DNA of 64,000 nucleotides from Psoroptes ovis (GCA_002943765.1 PQWQ01000002.1:3844001-3908000); one strand, 5' to 3'; counted from the stretch's first letter, positions 13,464 to 22,956 are shown. Translations and numbers: made by a program. Notes: generated by a model not told the origin, from the letters alone.

Positions 13464-13900
13464 ATGTTCAAAATGTTGTTCCATGAAATTCTATCTTTTG
13501 ATTATTTGACAATATTCCTTATATTTCAAACGGTATTTGTTATCAATGCTGACGGTAAATAAGAAAAAAAGCTATTTTCCAATTTTAATTGATTTAATTC
13601 CAATATTTATAGAGTCTCCAACATTATTGAAACAACAGTTTTCACAATTAAATTCAACAAAAGGTTCAAACATTGTTCTCAATTGTAATGTTGCAAAAGG
13701 AACTTCACCGCTGCGATTTCAATGGTTTAAAAACGCCATTGAAATCACCGATCAAAGTGAACGATCAAGAATCGATTCCAAAGATATCTATTCCCTTTTA
13801 TCATTATTCGATATCGATATTGATGATATTGGAAATTATTCGTGCATCGTAACGAATCGATTTGGATTTGACAAGATTTCATTTCATCTTGATGTATCAG
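13464..13900 (+). CDS. sDscam: sDscam variable cassette 4 (two-exon type)
   Basis: Leader exon 13464-13554 encodes MFKMLFHEILSFDYLTIF and more, ending near INADG. A 58-bp intron leads to Ig exon 13613-13900, starting ESPTLLKQQFSQLN. The core is LNCNVAKGTSPLRFQWFKNA and GNYSCIVTNRFGFD, ending FHLDVSG. Its closest relatives are cassettes 6, 8 and 10. Confidence 0.88.
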
Positions 13901-13937
13901 GTTTGCAAATTATTCAATTTTTTCAGTTAATATCCCA

Positions 13938-13953
13938 CCAAAATGTGGCGCTA
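13938..13953 (+). promoter_or_regulatory. CTCF-like cassette element 5
   Basis: The 16-mer is CCAAAATGTGGCGCTA, and the ATG of cassette 5 is 126 bp downstream. Confidence 0.8.
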
Positions 13954-14078
13954 TTTCTCCAATTTTGAAAAATAATTTTGTTCAAGAATTGATCAATTCT
14001 CACTGATAATTTAGATCTTTGTTTTTTGTTGTTTCATTGCCACACTATTTTCTTAAAATTGTGTAATTTTCATTCAAA

Positions 14079-14424
14079 ATGAATCGTGTCTTCATTTTAG
14101 TGAATTTAATTTTAATTGTTTATGCTTCTTCTAATGATCATCCACCAACTATTTCGAAATTTGTTTCAACTCATTTGAACCAGCTCGAAGGTTCATTTTT
14201 AAATCTAATGTGTTCAGTCACTTCTGGTTCACAACCATTCAATTTTAAATGGACAAAAGACAATGTTGAAATCAAATATTTCAATCATGTATCAATAGAA
14301 AATAAATCAAAATTTTCATTTTTAACCATTGCTGAATTAAAACAAAATGATTCCGGAAATTATTCTTGTATTGTAAGCAATCCTTATGGTCAAGATGTTC
14401 AATGGACATTACTACAAGTTAAAG
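14079..14424 (+). CDS. sDscam: sDscam variable cassette 5 (single-exon type)
   Basis: Leader MNRVFILVNLILIVYASS is followed without intron by NDHPPTISKFVSTHLN. The Ig core is LMCSVTSGSQPFNFKWTKDN and GNYSCIVSNPYGQD, ending WTLLQVKG at a phase-1 donor. Its start lies 1,136 bp after that of cassette 3. Confidence 0.88.
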
Positions 14425-14467
14425 GTAGTTTTTAATTCTTTTTTCCTTACAATGGTCATATTTTTGA

Positions 14468-14483
14468 CCGAAACGTGGCGCTA
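14468..14483 (+). promoter_or_regulatory. CTCF-like cassette element 6
   Basis: The 16-mer is CCGAAACGTGGCGCTA, with one change in the CCA part. The ATG of cassette 6 is 126 bp downstream. Confidence 0.78.
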
Positions 14484-14608
14484 TTGATTCGATTCAATAT
14501 TTAAAACATTTTTAAAACGTTTTTTGAATTGATATTGTGAAAATCATTGTGAAAGCTTTAGTTCAATCCTGACTGAAAATCATTGCTATTTCAAACTTTC
14601 AGTTCAAA

Positions 14609-15034
14609 ATGTCGTTAAAAATTGTTTTGAGATTGATGTTTTTAAAATTTTTACTAATATTGCAGACATTAATCATGATTAGTGCTAATGGTAAATTGTA
14701 AAACATTGAATACAAAGATTCTAATGCAAATCATAATCATTCATTGCAGAATCACCAACTTTGTTGCGACAAATGACACAAATGAATTCGCTTAAAGGTT
14801 CAAACATTGTTTTCAATTGCATTGTCGCTAAAGGAACTGGACCATTTCGCTTTCAATGGTTGAAAAATAATATTGAAAACAAATTCGATGATAAACAATC
14901 TAGTGTTGAATCGAAAGATATTCACTCATTTTTAACATTATACAGTGTTGATATCGATGACATTGGTAATTATTCGTGTATTGTAACTAATCAATTTGGA
15001 TTTGATAAATTATCATTCAATCTTGATATATCAG
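14609..15034 (+). CDS. sDscam: sDscam variable cassette 6 (two-exon type)
   Basis: Leader exon 14609-14690 encodes MSLKIVLRLMFLKFLLILQ and ends near ISANG. A 59-bp intron precedes Ig exon 14750-15034, starting ESPTLLRQMTQMNS. The core is FNCIVAKGTGPFRFQWLKNN and GNYSCIVTNQFGFD, ending FNLDISG. Confidence 0.88.
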
Positions 15035-15075
15035 GTTTGCAAATAATTTTGAAATTTTTTTTATCGATAATTTTG

Positions 15076-15091
15076 CCAAAATGTGGCGCTA
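15076..15091 (+). promoter_or_regulatory. CTCF-like cassette element 7
   Basis: The 16-mer is CCAAAATGTGGCGCTA, and the ATG of cassette 7 is 141 bp downstream. Confidence 0.8.
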
Positions 15092-15231
15092 ATTCTCCTA
15101 TATTAGATAAATTTTATCGAAAATTGACTATTTAAATCCCAAATCATGTCTTAGATGTTTTCATATCAGTCTTAATATTTGTTTCAAGTGTGAAATCGTA
15201 TTAGATTTGTTGCTGGAAAAGTTATTCAAAA

Positions 15232-15586
15232 ATGAATCTCCATTTTTTCGGTTTTTTTATTCTTTTGAGTTTTTGTTCAATCATTTTCGCATCGAATGAT
15301 CATCCACCTATTATTTCAAAAATATTCCCACGACAACTAGTTCAAACTCACAGTTCAATGTTAAATTTAGCGTGTTCCATCATTGATGGTTCACAACCAA
15401 TCAATTTTAAATGGCTCAAAGATAATGTCGAAATTAAGCAAGACAATCGAATTTCAATAGAAAATAAACCTTTATTTTCGTTGTTAATGATTCCTGAATT
15501 AACACAACATGATTCAGGAAATTATTCGTGCGTTGTAAGCAACCGATTCGGTACCGATATCCAATGGACATCACTTCAAATCAAAG
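15232..15586 (+). CDS. sDscam: sDscam variable cassette 7 (single-exon type)
   Basis: Leader MNLHFFGFFILLSFCSIIFA runs straight into NDHPPIISKIFPRQLV. The Ig core is LACSIIDGSQPINFKWLKDN and GNYSCVVSNRFGTD, ending at a phase-1 donor after LQIKG. Its start lies 1,153 bp after that of cassette 5. Confidence 0.88.
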
Positions 15587-15625
15587 GTAGATATTAAAAT
15601 ATTTTCAAATTGATCATATTTTTGA

Positions 15626-15641
15626 CCAAAATGCGGCGCTA
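15626..15641 (+). promoter_or_regulatory. CTCF-like cassette element 8
   Basis: The 16-mer is CCAAAATGCGGCGCTA, with T to C inside the core. The ATG of cassette 8 is 110 bp downstream. Confidence 0.76.
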
Positions 15642-15750
15642 TTTATTCCATGATATTTCATTTTTGAATTTATTTAATGCTCTATCTAACGATTATATCT
15701 GAAAAATCAATCTTGATTCTTCAATGCTTGTGTCATTCACTTCGTATGAA

Positions 15751-16177
15751 ATGTTAAAAATGATATTCCTAAAAATTCAATCAAATAATTTTTTAAAACT
15801 CTTATTAATATTGCAAATGATAATTACGATCACTGCTAATGGTAATTAGAAATATCGAAATTTTAAACTTAAAATCTAATTTTATTTTATTCAAGAATCC
15901 CCTATTCTGTCTAGACAATTTCAACAACTAAGTTCGACAAAAGGATCAGACTTAGTATTGAATTGTAATGTTGCAAAGGGATCGAAGCCATTCCATTTTC
16001 AATGGCTCAAAAATAATGTTGATATAACCAATGATAAGCAAACTAAAATCGAAACTAAAGATATTTATTCTTTATTATCATTATATGATATTGATATCGA
16101 TGACATTGGAAATTATTCTTGTATCGCAACTAATCAATTTGGATTTGATAAAATATCATTCCATCTTGATGTATCAG
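15751..16177 (+). CDS. sDscam: sDscam variable cassette 8 (two-exon type)
   Basis: Leader exon 15751-15841 begins MLKMIFLKIQSNNFLKLLLI and ends near ITANG. A 54-bp intron leads to Ig exon 15896-16177, starting ESPILSRQFQQLSS. The core is LNCNVAKGSKPFHFQWLKNN and GNYSCIATNQFGFD, ending FHLDVSG. Confidence 0.88.
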
Positions 16178-16218
16178 GTTTGCAAATTTATCAAATTTTT
16201 TTTTCGATGATTATTTGG

Positions 16219-16234
16219 CCAAAATGTGGCGCTA
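16219..16234 (+). promoter_or_regulatory. CTCF-like cassette element 9
   Basis: The 16-mer is CCAAAATGTGGCGCTA, and the ATG of cassette 9 is 128 bp downstream. Confidence 0.8.
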
Positions 16235-16361
16235 ATTCTCTGTTGAATCAAAATTTGAACCATATAAAATTCATCATGATCTTCATGTCTTATTTTCATT
16301 TTCGTTCTGAACATCGATATTGTATTGTGTGTAGATTTAATTTGTTGCTAATTCTTCAGAA

Positions 16362-16716
16362 ATGAATAGTTTATTTTATCAATTTTTATTTTTGTTTGGT
16401 TTATTTTCAATAATAAATACATCATCAAATGATCCACCAATCATCTTAAAAATGCTTTCTACACATTTGAATCTACCACAAGGTACAGCCTTAAATATTG
16501 GCTGTTCTATTCGCTCTGGTTCACAACCGATCCATTTCAAGTGGATGAAAGATAATGTCGAAATGAAGCACAATAATCGGATATCAATAGAAAATAAACC
16601 TCTATTTTCATTATTAATGATTCCTGATTTGAAACAAAATGATTCAGGAAATTATTCCTGTGTTGTAAGCAATCCTTTCGGCATCGATGTCCAATGGACA
16701 TTGCTTAAAGTTGAAG
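16362..16716 (+). CDS. sDscam: sDscam variable cassette 9 (single-exon type)
   Basis: Leader MNSLFYQFLFLFGLFSIINT is followed by SSNDPPIILKMLSTHL in the same exon. The core is IGCSIRSGSQPIHFKWMKDN and GNYSCVVSNPFGID, ending LLKVEG at the donor. Its start lies 1,130 bp after that of cassette 7. Confidence 0.88.
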
Positions 16717-16771
16717 GTATTTATTCAAATATTTTATTATATAAATAATTATAATATGATCATATTTTCGA

Positions 16772-16787
16772 CCAAAACGTGGCGCTA
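16772..16787 (+). promoter_or_regulatory. CTCF-like cassette element 10
   Basis: The 16-mer is CCAAAACGTGGCGCTA, and the ATG of cassette 10 is 112 bp downstream. Confidence 0.8.
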
Positions 16788-16898
16788 ACGATTCTGATCT
16801 AGTTCATTTTAAAATCTGATTGGAAATGAATTTACCAGTCTATTCATGAATATAAATGTTTTCATTTCATTTCCATTTTTAATATTGAAAAGTTCAAA

Positions 16899-17313
16899 AT
16901 GTTAGTGAAAAATCCTTTCAAATTATTACTTTTAAAAATTTTAATATTTCAAACAATTTTTACTATCAATGCAATTGGTAAATAGTTTTATGATATTTGT
17001 AAATTTCTAATTGGAGTCTTTCCCCCCATAGAATCACCTACTTTGTTGAGACAAATTTCAAACTTAAACTCTATGAAAAGTTCTGATGTTGTAATGACTT
17101 GTAATGTCGCAAAAGGAACCAAACCATTCCGTTTTCAATGGCTTAAAAATAACGCCGATATCACCAATGATAAGCAGACTAGAATAGAGTCCAAAGATAT
17201 TTATTCATTCCTCACATTGTTTGACGTTGATATCGATGATATCGGAAACTATTCTTGTATTGCAACTAATCAATATGGTTTTGATAAAATATCATTCCAT
17301 CTTGATGTATCAG
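16899..17313 (+). CDS. sDscam: sDscam variable cassette 10 (two-exon type)
   Basis: Leader exon 16899-16977 encodes MLVKNPFKLLLLKILIFQ and ends near INAIG. A 54-bp intron leads to Ig exon 17032-17313, starting ESPTLLRQISNLNS. The core is MTCNVAKGTKPFRFQWLKNN and GNYSCIATNQYGFD, ending FHLDVSG. It is the last two-exon copy of the alternating block. Confidence 0.88.
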
Positions 17314-17352
17314 GTTTGCAAATTTATCAATTTTTATTTGATGATTATTCGG

Positions 17353-17368
17353 CCAAAATGTGGCGCTA
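17353..17368 (+). promoter_or_regulatory. CTCF-like cassette element 11
   Basis: The 16-mer is CCAAAATGTGGCGCTA, and the ATG of cassette 11 is 127 bp downstream. Confidence 0.8.
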
Positions 17369-17494
17369 ATTCTCCGAATTTTCTATAAAATTATCTCGCA
17401 AAAATTTGAATATTTAAGAAGTGTGATTTCAGCCTAGTTTTGTTATCCTTATTTTGATAATTTCGTGTTAAAAGCAATCATTTCCAAATAGAAA

Positions 17495-17852
17495 ATGAAT
17501 CTATTATCGTGTCAATTTTTAATTTTTCTCAGTGTCATTTCTGTCACTTGCTCATCATCTAATAATCAGCCACCAAATATTTCGAAAACGTTTCCAACCC
17601 ATTTGACCCAACAAAAAGGTTTATCGTTAAATCTTTTATGTTCGACTGCTTCAGGCTCAAAACCAATTGCTTTCAAATGGATAAAAGATAATTCTGAAAT
17701 CAAACCCAGCAACAATGTTTCAATCGAAAATAAATCATCTTTCTCAGTATTGATGATTCCAGAATTGAATCCAAATGATTCTGGAAATTATTCATGCATT
17801 GTAAGCAATCCATTCGGCATCGATGCTCAATGGACATTACTTCAAGTCAAAG
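17495..17852 (+). CDS. sDscam: sDscam variable cassette 11 (single-exon type)
   Basis: Leader MNLLSCQFLIFLSVISVTC is followed by SSNNQPPNISKTFPTH in the same exon. The core is LLCSTASGSKPIAFKWIKDN and GNYSCIVSNPFGID, with donor after LLQVKG. The central part, around 17685-17780, is almost identical in DNA to cassette 15, which suggests gene conversion. Confidence 0.88.
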
Positions 17853-17896
17853 GTATTCGTTAATTTTAAATTTGAATTTACTGATCTAAATTTTGT

Positions 17897-17912
17897 CCAA
17901 AATGTGGCGCTA
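17897..17912 (+). promoter_or_regulatory. CTCF-like cassette element 12
   Basis: The 16-mer is CCAAAATGTGGCGCTA, a perfect consensus copy although the cassette it precedes is frameshifted. The ATG is 167 bp downstream. Confidence 0.78.
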
Positions 17913-18078
17913 TCGATTCTTCATTCGGTATATCCATTTAAAATTTAAATCCATGATTATTTTGATTTTTTTTCATTGATATCACTGATGAAACGTATAT
18001 TTGTTCGGCTCATCAGTGATATCATGTTGTGAATTCATTCATTTCACATTTTGAATTTGTGAAACTTTTTCAAAAAAA

Positions 18079-18444
18079 ATGAATCATTTCTATTCTATTT
18101 CATCTTTTCTATTTTCGATTTTGAGTTTTATTTCGGTCATCCATACATCACCGAATGATCAACCTCCAAAAATTTCTAAAACATTTTCAACACATATAAA
18201 TCAGCCTCTAGGTTCACCATTGAATATCATATGTTCCATCGTTGCAGGTTCTCAACCTTTGAATTTCAAATGGATGAAAAACAATGTTGATATCAAGCGC
18301 TCGATCACGTTTCGATCGATAGTAAATCTTCGTTTTCAGTGTTGATGATACCTGAACTAAACATAAATGATTCAGGAAATTATTCTTGCATTGTTAGCAA
18401 TCCATTTGGCCAAGGTGTTCAATGGACATTCCTCGATATTAAAG
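18079..18444 (+). pseudogene. sDscam: sDscam variable cassette 12, frameshifted (single-exon type)
   Basis: The leader MNHFYSISSFLFSILSFI and the first half of the Ig, to about IKRS, are intact. The frame then shifts and reaches a stop near 18343. Compared with cassette 14, one A is missing near 18301-18306. The second half, including SGNYSC-type sequence and the donor at 18444/18445, continues in another frame. The total of 366 nt is one short of the 3n+1 length shared by the other cassettes. The upstream element and donor are intact, so a transcript would be made but would terminate early. An assembly error is the alternative explanation. Confidence 0.85.
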
Positions 18445-18488
18445 GTAGTTTTTTGATCATTTTTCAAATTAATTGATCATAATTTTTA

Positions 18489-18504
18489 CCAAAGCGTGGC
18501 GCTA
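18489..18504 (+). promoter_or_regulatory. CTCF-like cassette element 13
   Basis: The 16-mer is CCAAAGCGTGGCGCTA, and the ATG of cassette 13 is 161 bp downstream. Confidence 0.78.
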
Positions 18505-18664
18505 TCGATTCTGTCTAATTTTATTTTAAGTTCATGATCTTTATTGATTTTACAAAATAATTCCCTTATTTCACTGTTGATATTGTCTTGATTCAAGTCG
18601 AAGCTATTTATCTTTTTTACACGTGAATTTCTAATTTATGAGTTTTGTTTAAATTTCTTTCGAA

Positions 18665-19022
18665 ATGGATGATTTTTTGGTTTATCAGTTTTTGATTTTG
18701 TCAAGTTTTTTCTCATTAATCATTTCATCATCAAATGACCCTCCAATCATTTCAAAATTGGGTTCATCACATTTGAATCAGCCAAAAAACTCAGCGTTGA
18801 ACATAATGTGTTCAATCATTTCGGGCTCACAACCAATAAATTTCAAATGGCTTAAAGATAATGTCGAAATTAAAAATGGAAATAGAATATCCATCGAAAA
18901 TAAATCATTATTTTCAGTGTTAATGATTCCTAAATTAGAACGAAATGATTCTGGAAATTATTCTTGTGTTGTAAGCAATCCTTTCGGGATCGATATCCAA
19001 TGGACATTACTTCAAGTTAAAG
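18665..19022 (+). CDS. sDscam: sDscam variable cassette 13 (single-exon type)
   Basis: Leader MDDFLVYQFLILSSFFSLII is followed by SSSNDPPIISKLGSSH. The core is IMCSIISGSQPINFKWLKDN and GNYSCVVSNPFGID, ending LLQVKG at the donor. It belongs to the run of four consecutive single-exon cassettes 12-15. Confidence 0.88.
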
Positions 19023-19062
19023 GTAGTTGCTTTAAACATTTTTAAATTGATCATATTTTTGA

Positions 19063-19078
19063 CCAAAATGCGGCGCTG
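19063..19078 (+). promoter_or_regulatory. CTCF-like cassette element 14
   Basis: The 16-mer is CCAAAATGCGGCGCTG, with two changes in the right half. The ATG of cassette 14 is 152 bp downstream. Confidence 0.73.
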
Positions 19079-19229
19079 TTGATTCCTTTGAAATTTTTAA
19101 AAGAAACAATCGAAGTGATTTTATCTTAATTTTTTCACGCCAAAGTATTAGTGTTGTTGTATTTCGAGTGATTTTATTAGGTGCTAATCAATTCTCTTGA
19201 AATTCAGTTCGTGATAAATTGTTGAAAAA

Positions 19230-19587
19230 ATGACCTTTTTATCTTGTTCATTGTTGATTATAATCTGTTTGTTTTCACCTATTTACACGCTATCCAATGA
19301 TCATCCACCTAAAATTTCCAAAACATTTTCAACACATATAAATCAGCCTCAAGGTTCAGCATTGAATATAGTGTGTTCCATTGTATCTGGTTCACAACCA
19401 ATCAATTTTAAATGGATGAAAGATAATGTCCCAATCAAAGACTCGAATCATGTATCAATCGATAACAAACCATTGGTTTCATTATTGATGATTCGAGAAT
19501 TGAATCAAAAAGATTCAGGAAATTATTCCTGTGTTGTAAGCAATCCGTTCGGCACCGATACCCAATGGTCATTACTTGATGTTCAAG
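19230..19587 (+). CDS. sDscam: sDscam variable cassette 14 (single-exon type)
   Basis: Leader MTFLSCSLLIIICLFSPIYT is followed by LSNDHPPKISKTFSTH. The core is IVCSIVSGSQPINFKWMKDN and GNYSCVVSNPFGTD, ending LLDVQG. It shares an exact block of about 30 bp with frameshifted cassette 12 around the FSTHINQP codons and serves as the intact reference for that copy. Confidence 0.88.
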
Positions 19588-19618
19588 GTATGAACATTTC
19601 TATTGATCATATTTTCTC

Positions 19619-19634
19619 CCAAAGCATGGCGCTA
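19619..19634 (+). promoter_or_regulatory. CTCF-like cassette element 15
   Basis: The 16-mer is CCAAAGCATGGCGCTA, the only copy with A in place of the first core G. The ATG of cassette 15 is 127 bp downstream. Confidence 0.72.
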
Positions 19635-19760
19635 ATGATTCTGTTCAATTTTCAAAAATTTAAAGTTTTAGTTCATCTAAATTTGCAATGTTGATGCATT
19701 TTTTATCACTTTAGTTGAAGGTTTTGAATTTAAAATCTGTGAAAATTTGTGATCTGTAAA

Positions 19761-20118
19761 ATGAATCGTTTAAAACATCAATCAGTGATTTTATTTAGCT
19801 CATTTTTAATCATTTATGCATCTGCAAATGATCATCCACCAATCATTTCCAAGATTGCTCCCACTCATCTTAATCAGCCAAAAGGTTCATTGTTTAATCT
19901 TATGTGCACAATTCTTTCGGGTTCACATCCGATCAATTTCAAATGGATGAAAAATAATTCTGAAATCAAACCCAGCAACCATGTTTCAATCGAAAATAAA
20001 TCATCTTTCTCAGTATTGATGATTCCTGAATTGAATCAAAATGATTCAGGAAATTATTCGTGTGTTGTAAGCAATCCATTCGGAATCGATATTCAATGGA
20101 CATTGCTTCAAGTCAAAG
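19761..20118 (+). CDS. sDscam: sDscam variable cassette 15 (single-exon type)
   Basis: Leader MNRLKHQSVILFSSFLIIYA is followed by SANDHPPIISKIAPTH. The core is LMCTILSGSHPINFKWMKNN and GNYSCVVSNPFGID, ending LLQVKG. The ATG at 19761 is the first true ATG in frame. The central part nearly matches cassette 11 in DNA. Confidence 0.88.
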
Positions 20119-20170
20119 GTAGTTTTGATTATTTTTTGTTTTTCTTAATTTATCCAAATTCAATATTCGG

Positions 20171-20186
20171 ATAAAATGTGGCGCTC
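20171..20186 (+). promoter_or_regulatory. CTCF-like cassette element 16
   Basis: The 16-mer is ATAAAATGTGGCGCTC. The left CC is lost and the last base is C, but the core is kept. The ATG of cassette 16 is 127 bp downstream. Confidence 0.72.
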
Positions 20187-20312
20187 ATGATACAATTTGT
20201 TAAATTTATTATGAATCTTTCATGATGAATTTTCTACGAAGCATTTGTTTTATAAATGAAGCATTATCATTGAAATTGATAACATCGATCATTAATTTTT
20301 GTTCAATGAACA

Positions 20313-20738
20313 ATGGAGTTTTCAAATTATATTGTTTTTATTATCGAAATTTTCATTTTAATTTTATTATCATCGTATTCGTTCGAAACAAGTAATTTAT
20401 TTATTAAATTTTAAATTTGATTATATTTTTGAAAATTTTCATGTTCATTCCGATAGATTCACCGAAATTGTTCAATTTACCTAAACATATTGAATTGCAT
20501 GAAAATTTCGACCATACATTACCATGCAATTTAGTATCAGGAACAAAACCAGTAAAATTTTATTGGTTAAAAAATGATCATAAAATTCAATCAACACCAC
20601 GGATTCGATTCGAAGAATCTGCATCATCATCATCATTGATAATGAAAGAAATGAAACGAAATGATTCTGGAATATATACTTGTAAAGTTCAGAATCAATT
20701 TGGAATCGATTCAACTTCGACCGAATTATTGATTCAAG
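20313..20738 (+). CDS. sDscam: sDscam variable cassette 16 (two-exon type)
   Basis: Leader exon 20313-20391 encodes MEFSNYIVFIIEIFILILLS and ends in A|GT rather than G|GT, still phase 1. A 65-bp intron leads to Ig exon 20457-20738, starting NSPKLFNLPKHIEL. The core is LPCNLVSGTKPVKFYWLKND and GIYTCKVQNQFGID. A Ser run lies in the D-E region. Confidence 0.87.
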
Positions 20739-20789
20739 GTTTGCCAAAAAAACAATAATTTTCATTAAAAATTCTGATGAAATTGAATG

Positions 20790-20805
20790 CCAAAATGTGG
20801 CGCTA
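20790..20805 (+). promoter_or_regulatory. CTCF-like cassette element 17
   Basis: The 16-mer is CCAAAATGTGGCGCTA, and the ATG of cassette 17 is 166 bp downstream. Confidence 0.8.
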
Positions 20806-20970
20806 TGATTTCGATCATGTTCAAAACGAAATCAATTTAACAAATTGATTTCATTTTTTCTTATTTTCCATTAGTTTCAAATTCATTCCTTCGGTCGAGA
20901 TTCATTGTTCATTTTCATGATTTGATTTATTTCGTGTGTTTTGTGCTTGATTATTTGTTTGCTATGAAAT

Positions 20971-21343
20971 ATGACTTTCAATAATTTAATCATAGTTTAT
21001 TCAATTATAATTTGTTTTAGAGCAATATATGCAAACGAACCACCTGAATTGTTGAAATCTCCTATAAATTTCATTGATCAACCTTTAAGTTCTTCATTGA
21101 TACTCACTTGTAACAGTATCAAAGGAACAAAACCATTACATTTTAAATGGTTTAAAGATGGCGAAGAAATTGTCTCTTCATCGTCATCATCATCATCATC
21201 ATATCGTTTATCGATCGAAAAAAAGACATCATTCTCTCAGTTAACAATTAATGATGTAACTCGAAATGATTCGGGAAATTATTCATGTTTAGTTACAAAT
21301 TCTTATGGCCTAGATTCACAATGGTCAATGTTTTATGTTAAAG
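20971..21343 (+). CDS. sDscam: sDscam variable cassette 17 (single-exon type)
   Basis: Leader MTFNNLIIVYSIIICFRAIY is followed by ANEPPELLKSPINFID in one exon. The core is LTCNSIKGTKPLHFKWFKDG, then a TCA/TCG serine repeat (SSSSSSSS), then GNYSCLVTNSYGLD. It is followed by the longest gap in the array, about 490 bp of AT-rich sequence to the next leader. Confidence 0.87.
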
Positions 21344-21681
21344 GTTTGAAAACAGTAAATGATTTTAAGCTGAAAAAAAATCAATACTTTGTTTTTTTTA
21401 TTTATTCGATTGCATTGATTATTTTGTCTGATTATTTGACTGTGATTCTTATTGATTCAGTGATTTAATTGAATTTTCTTATATTATTTTTTTAATTTTT
21501 ATTTTTCATTAACCATTTTTCTTATTTTTCTATTCAAAATACTTATTTTGTATCCGGAAATCACATAACCGGAAATTTATTTATTTATTTTGAATCAATT
21601 TTTGAATCAAAAAACAAAAAAGCAATGATGATATAATGATTGAACAATTAATTATTCTCGTCTTGTTTCATTGATTTTTTA

Positions 21682-21697
21682 CCAAAATGTGGCGCTT
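21682..21697 (+). promoter_or_regulatory. CTCF-like cassette element 18
   Basis: The 16-mer is CCAAAATGTGGCGCTT. It lies about 340 bp from the previous donor, farther than any other copy, yet keeps its distance to its own ATG (134 bp). Confidence 0.77.
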
Positions 21698-21830
21698 ATA
21701 TCTTTGGTTTGATTGAATTTTTTATTTCTATTATTTTGATTATGGTAAAATTTTGAAATCTTTGCATTCAGTTTGTTTTTATTCCATATTACATCATACG
21801 ACATTTGTTTGTTGTCTAAGTGTTTTGAAA

Positions 21831-22254
21831 ATGTTTTCTCTAACCATCATTTATGTTATGTTCACCGTGATTACTTCTTCAATTGCCAATGGTAATTCGA
21901 ATTGATTGATAGGAATTTGATGATTAACTGAAAAAAAAAATCATTGATTATATTTATTCATAGATTCACCTCCTCGTTTATTTGAATTCAAAAATAGCTA
22001 CGTGCAACCATTGAATTCAAGATTCGTATTGACATGTAACAAATTAGATGGTACATTGCCACTGAAATTTTTTTGGACAAAAAATGGTCAAACAATCAAT
22101 ACACAATCTGATCCACGAATAAAGATTGATTTTGATGATGATTTTTCATTGATAACCATAAAAAATATACAAATCGATGATGCAGGCAATTATTCATGTA
22201 CAGTGCAAAATCGTTACGGTATCGATTCACAATGGTCAATACTTCATGTTAAAG
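21831..22254 (+). CDS. sDscam: sDscam variable cassette 18 (two-exon type)
   Basis: Leader exon 21831-21891 encodes MFSLTIIYVMFTVITSSIAN. A 72-bp intron leads to Ig exon 21964-22254, starting DSPPRLFEFKNSYV. The core is LTCNKLDGTLPLKFFWTKNG and GNYSCTVQNRYGID, ending ILHVKG. At 291 nt it is the longest Ig exon of the two-exon class. Confidence 0.87.
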
Positions 22255-22309
22255 GTTTGATTGATATATTAGATTAGATGATGAACATATTTTCTTTTGT
22301 GTATTTGAA

Positions 22310-22325
22310 CCAAAATGTGGCGCTA
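22310..22325 (+). promoter_or_regulatory. CTCF-like cassette element 19
   Basis: The 16-mer is CCAAAATGTGGCGCTA, and the ATG of cassette 19 is 155 bp downstream. Confidence 0.8.
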
Positions 22326-22479
22326 AATTTGTTTTTAAAAAATTTTCATTTAATTTCAAAAAAAATTACTTTTCAATTGTTAATCATTACAAGTTTGTCA
22401 GCATCATTGATTTCATTCTTGAATTCAATGTCTTTGAAAGTGTTTCACGAAAAAAATGCATTTCTATTCATTATTTCAA

Positions 22480-22881
22480 ATGTTTAAAAAATTAATTTTA
22501 TTTTTTCCATTAATTGTTCAAGTATTTTCGCAAGGTATTCAGTTTTCGCGAGTATAAATCGTCAGAAAATTATAATTTATTTTATTTCAATTGTAGATAT
22601 TCCAAAAATCAGTAAAAATGTTCTCATCAATAAAGAAGTAATCGAAAATACGTTTCAATTACTAAGCTGCAGCATTCAATCTGGTTCGGAACCAATATTT
22701 TTCAATTGGTTCAAAAATAATGAACCAATTGGTGAAACAAAAAATTTGAAAATCGAATCAAATAATAGATTTTCATTGCTGAAAATTGAACATGTTCATC
22801 AAAACGATTCTGGTGAATATAAATGTCAAGCACGTAATGCATACGGAAACGATTTTTTAATATTCAAAGTGATTACAAAAG
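22480..22881 (+). CDS. sDscam: sDscam variable cassette 19 (two-exon type)
   Basis: Leader exon 22480-22534 encodes the short leader MFKKLILFFPLIVQVFSQ. A 62-bp intron leads to Ig exon 22597-22881, starting DIPKISKNVLINKE. The core is LSCSIQSGSEPIFFNWFKNN and GEYKCQARNAYGND, ending VITKG. Confidence 0.87.
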
Positions 22882-22940
22882 GTTTTATTTTTTGTATAGT
22901 TTTTTTTTCTATTATTTGCTTGTATTTGTTTTATTCATAG

Positions 22941-22956
22941 TTAAAATGTGGCGCTA
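22941..22956 (+). promoter_or_regulatory. CTCF-like cassette element 20
   Basis: The 16-mer is TTAAAATGTGGCGCTA; the left CC is replaced by TT and the core is intact. The ATG of cassette 20 is 136 bp downstream. Confidence 0.76.

Noticed and set aside
19749..19760. Earlier start for cassette 15 giving MICK in front of the leader
   Set aside because: The first codon is GTG, not ATG; the ATG at 19761 gives a normal signal peptide and the same 358-nt length as cassettes 11, 13 and 14.
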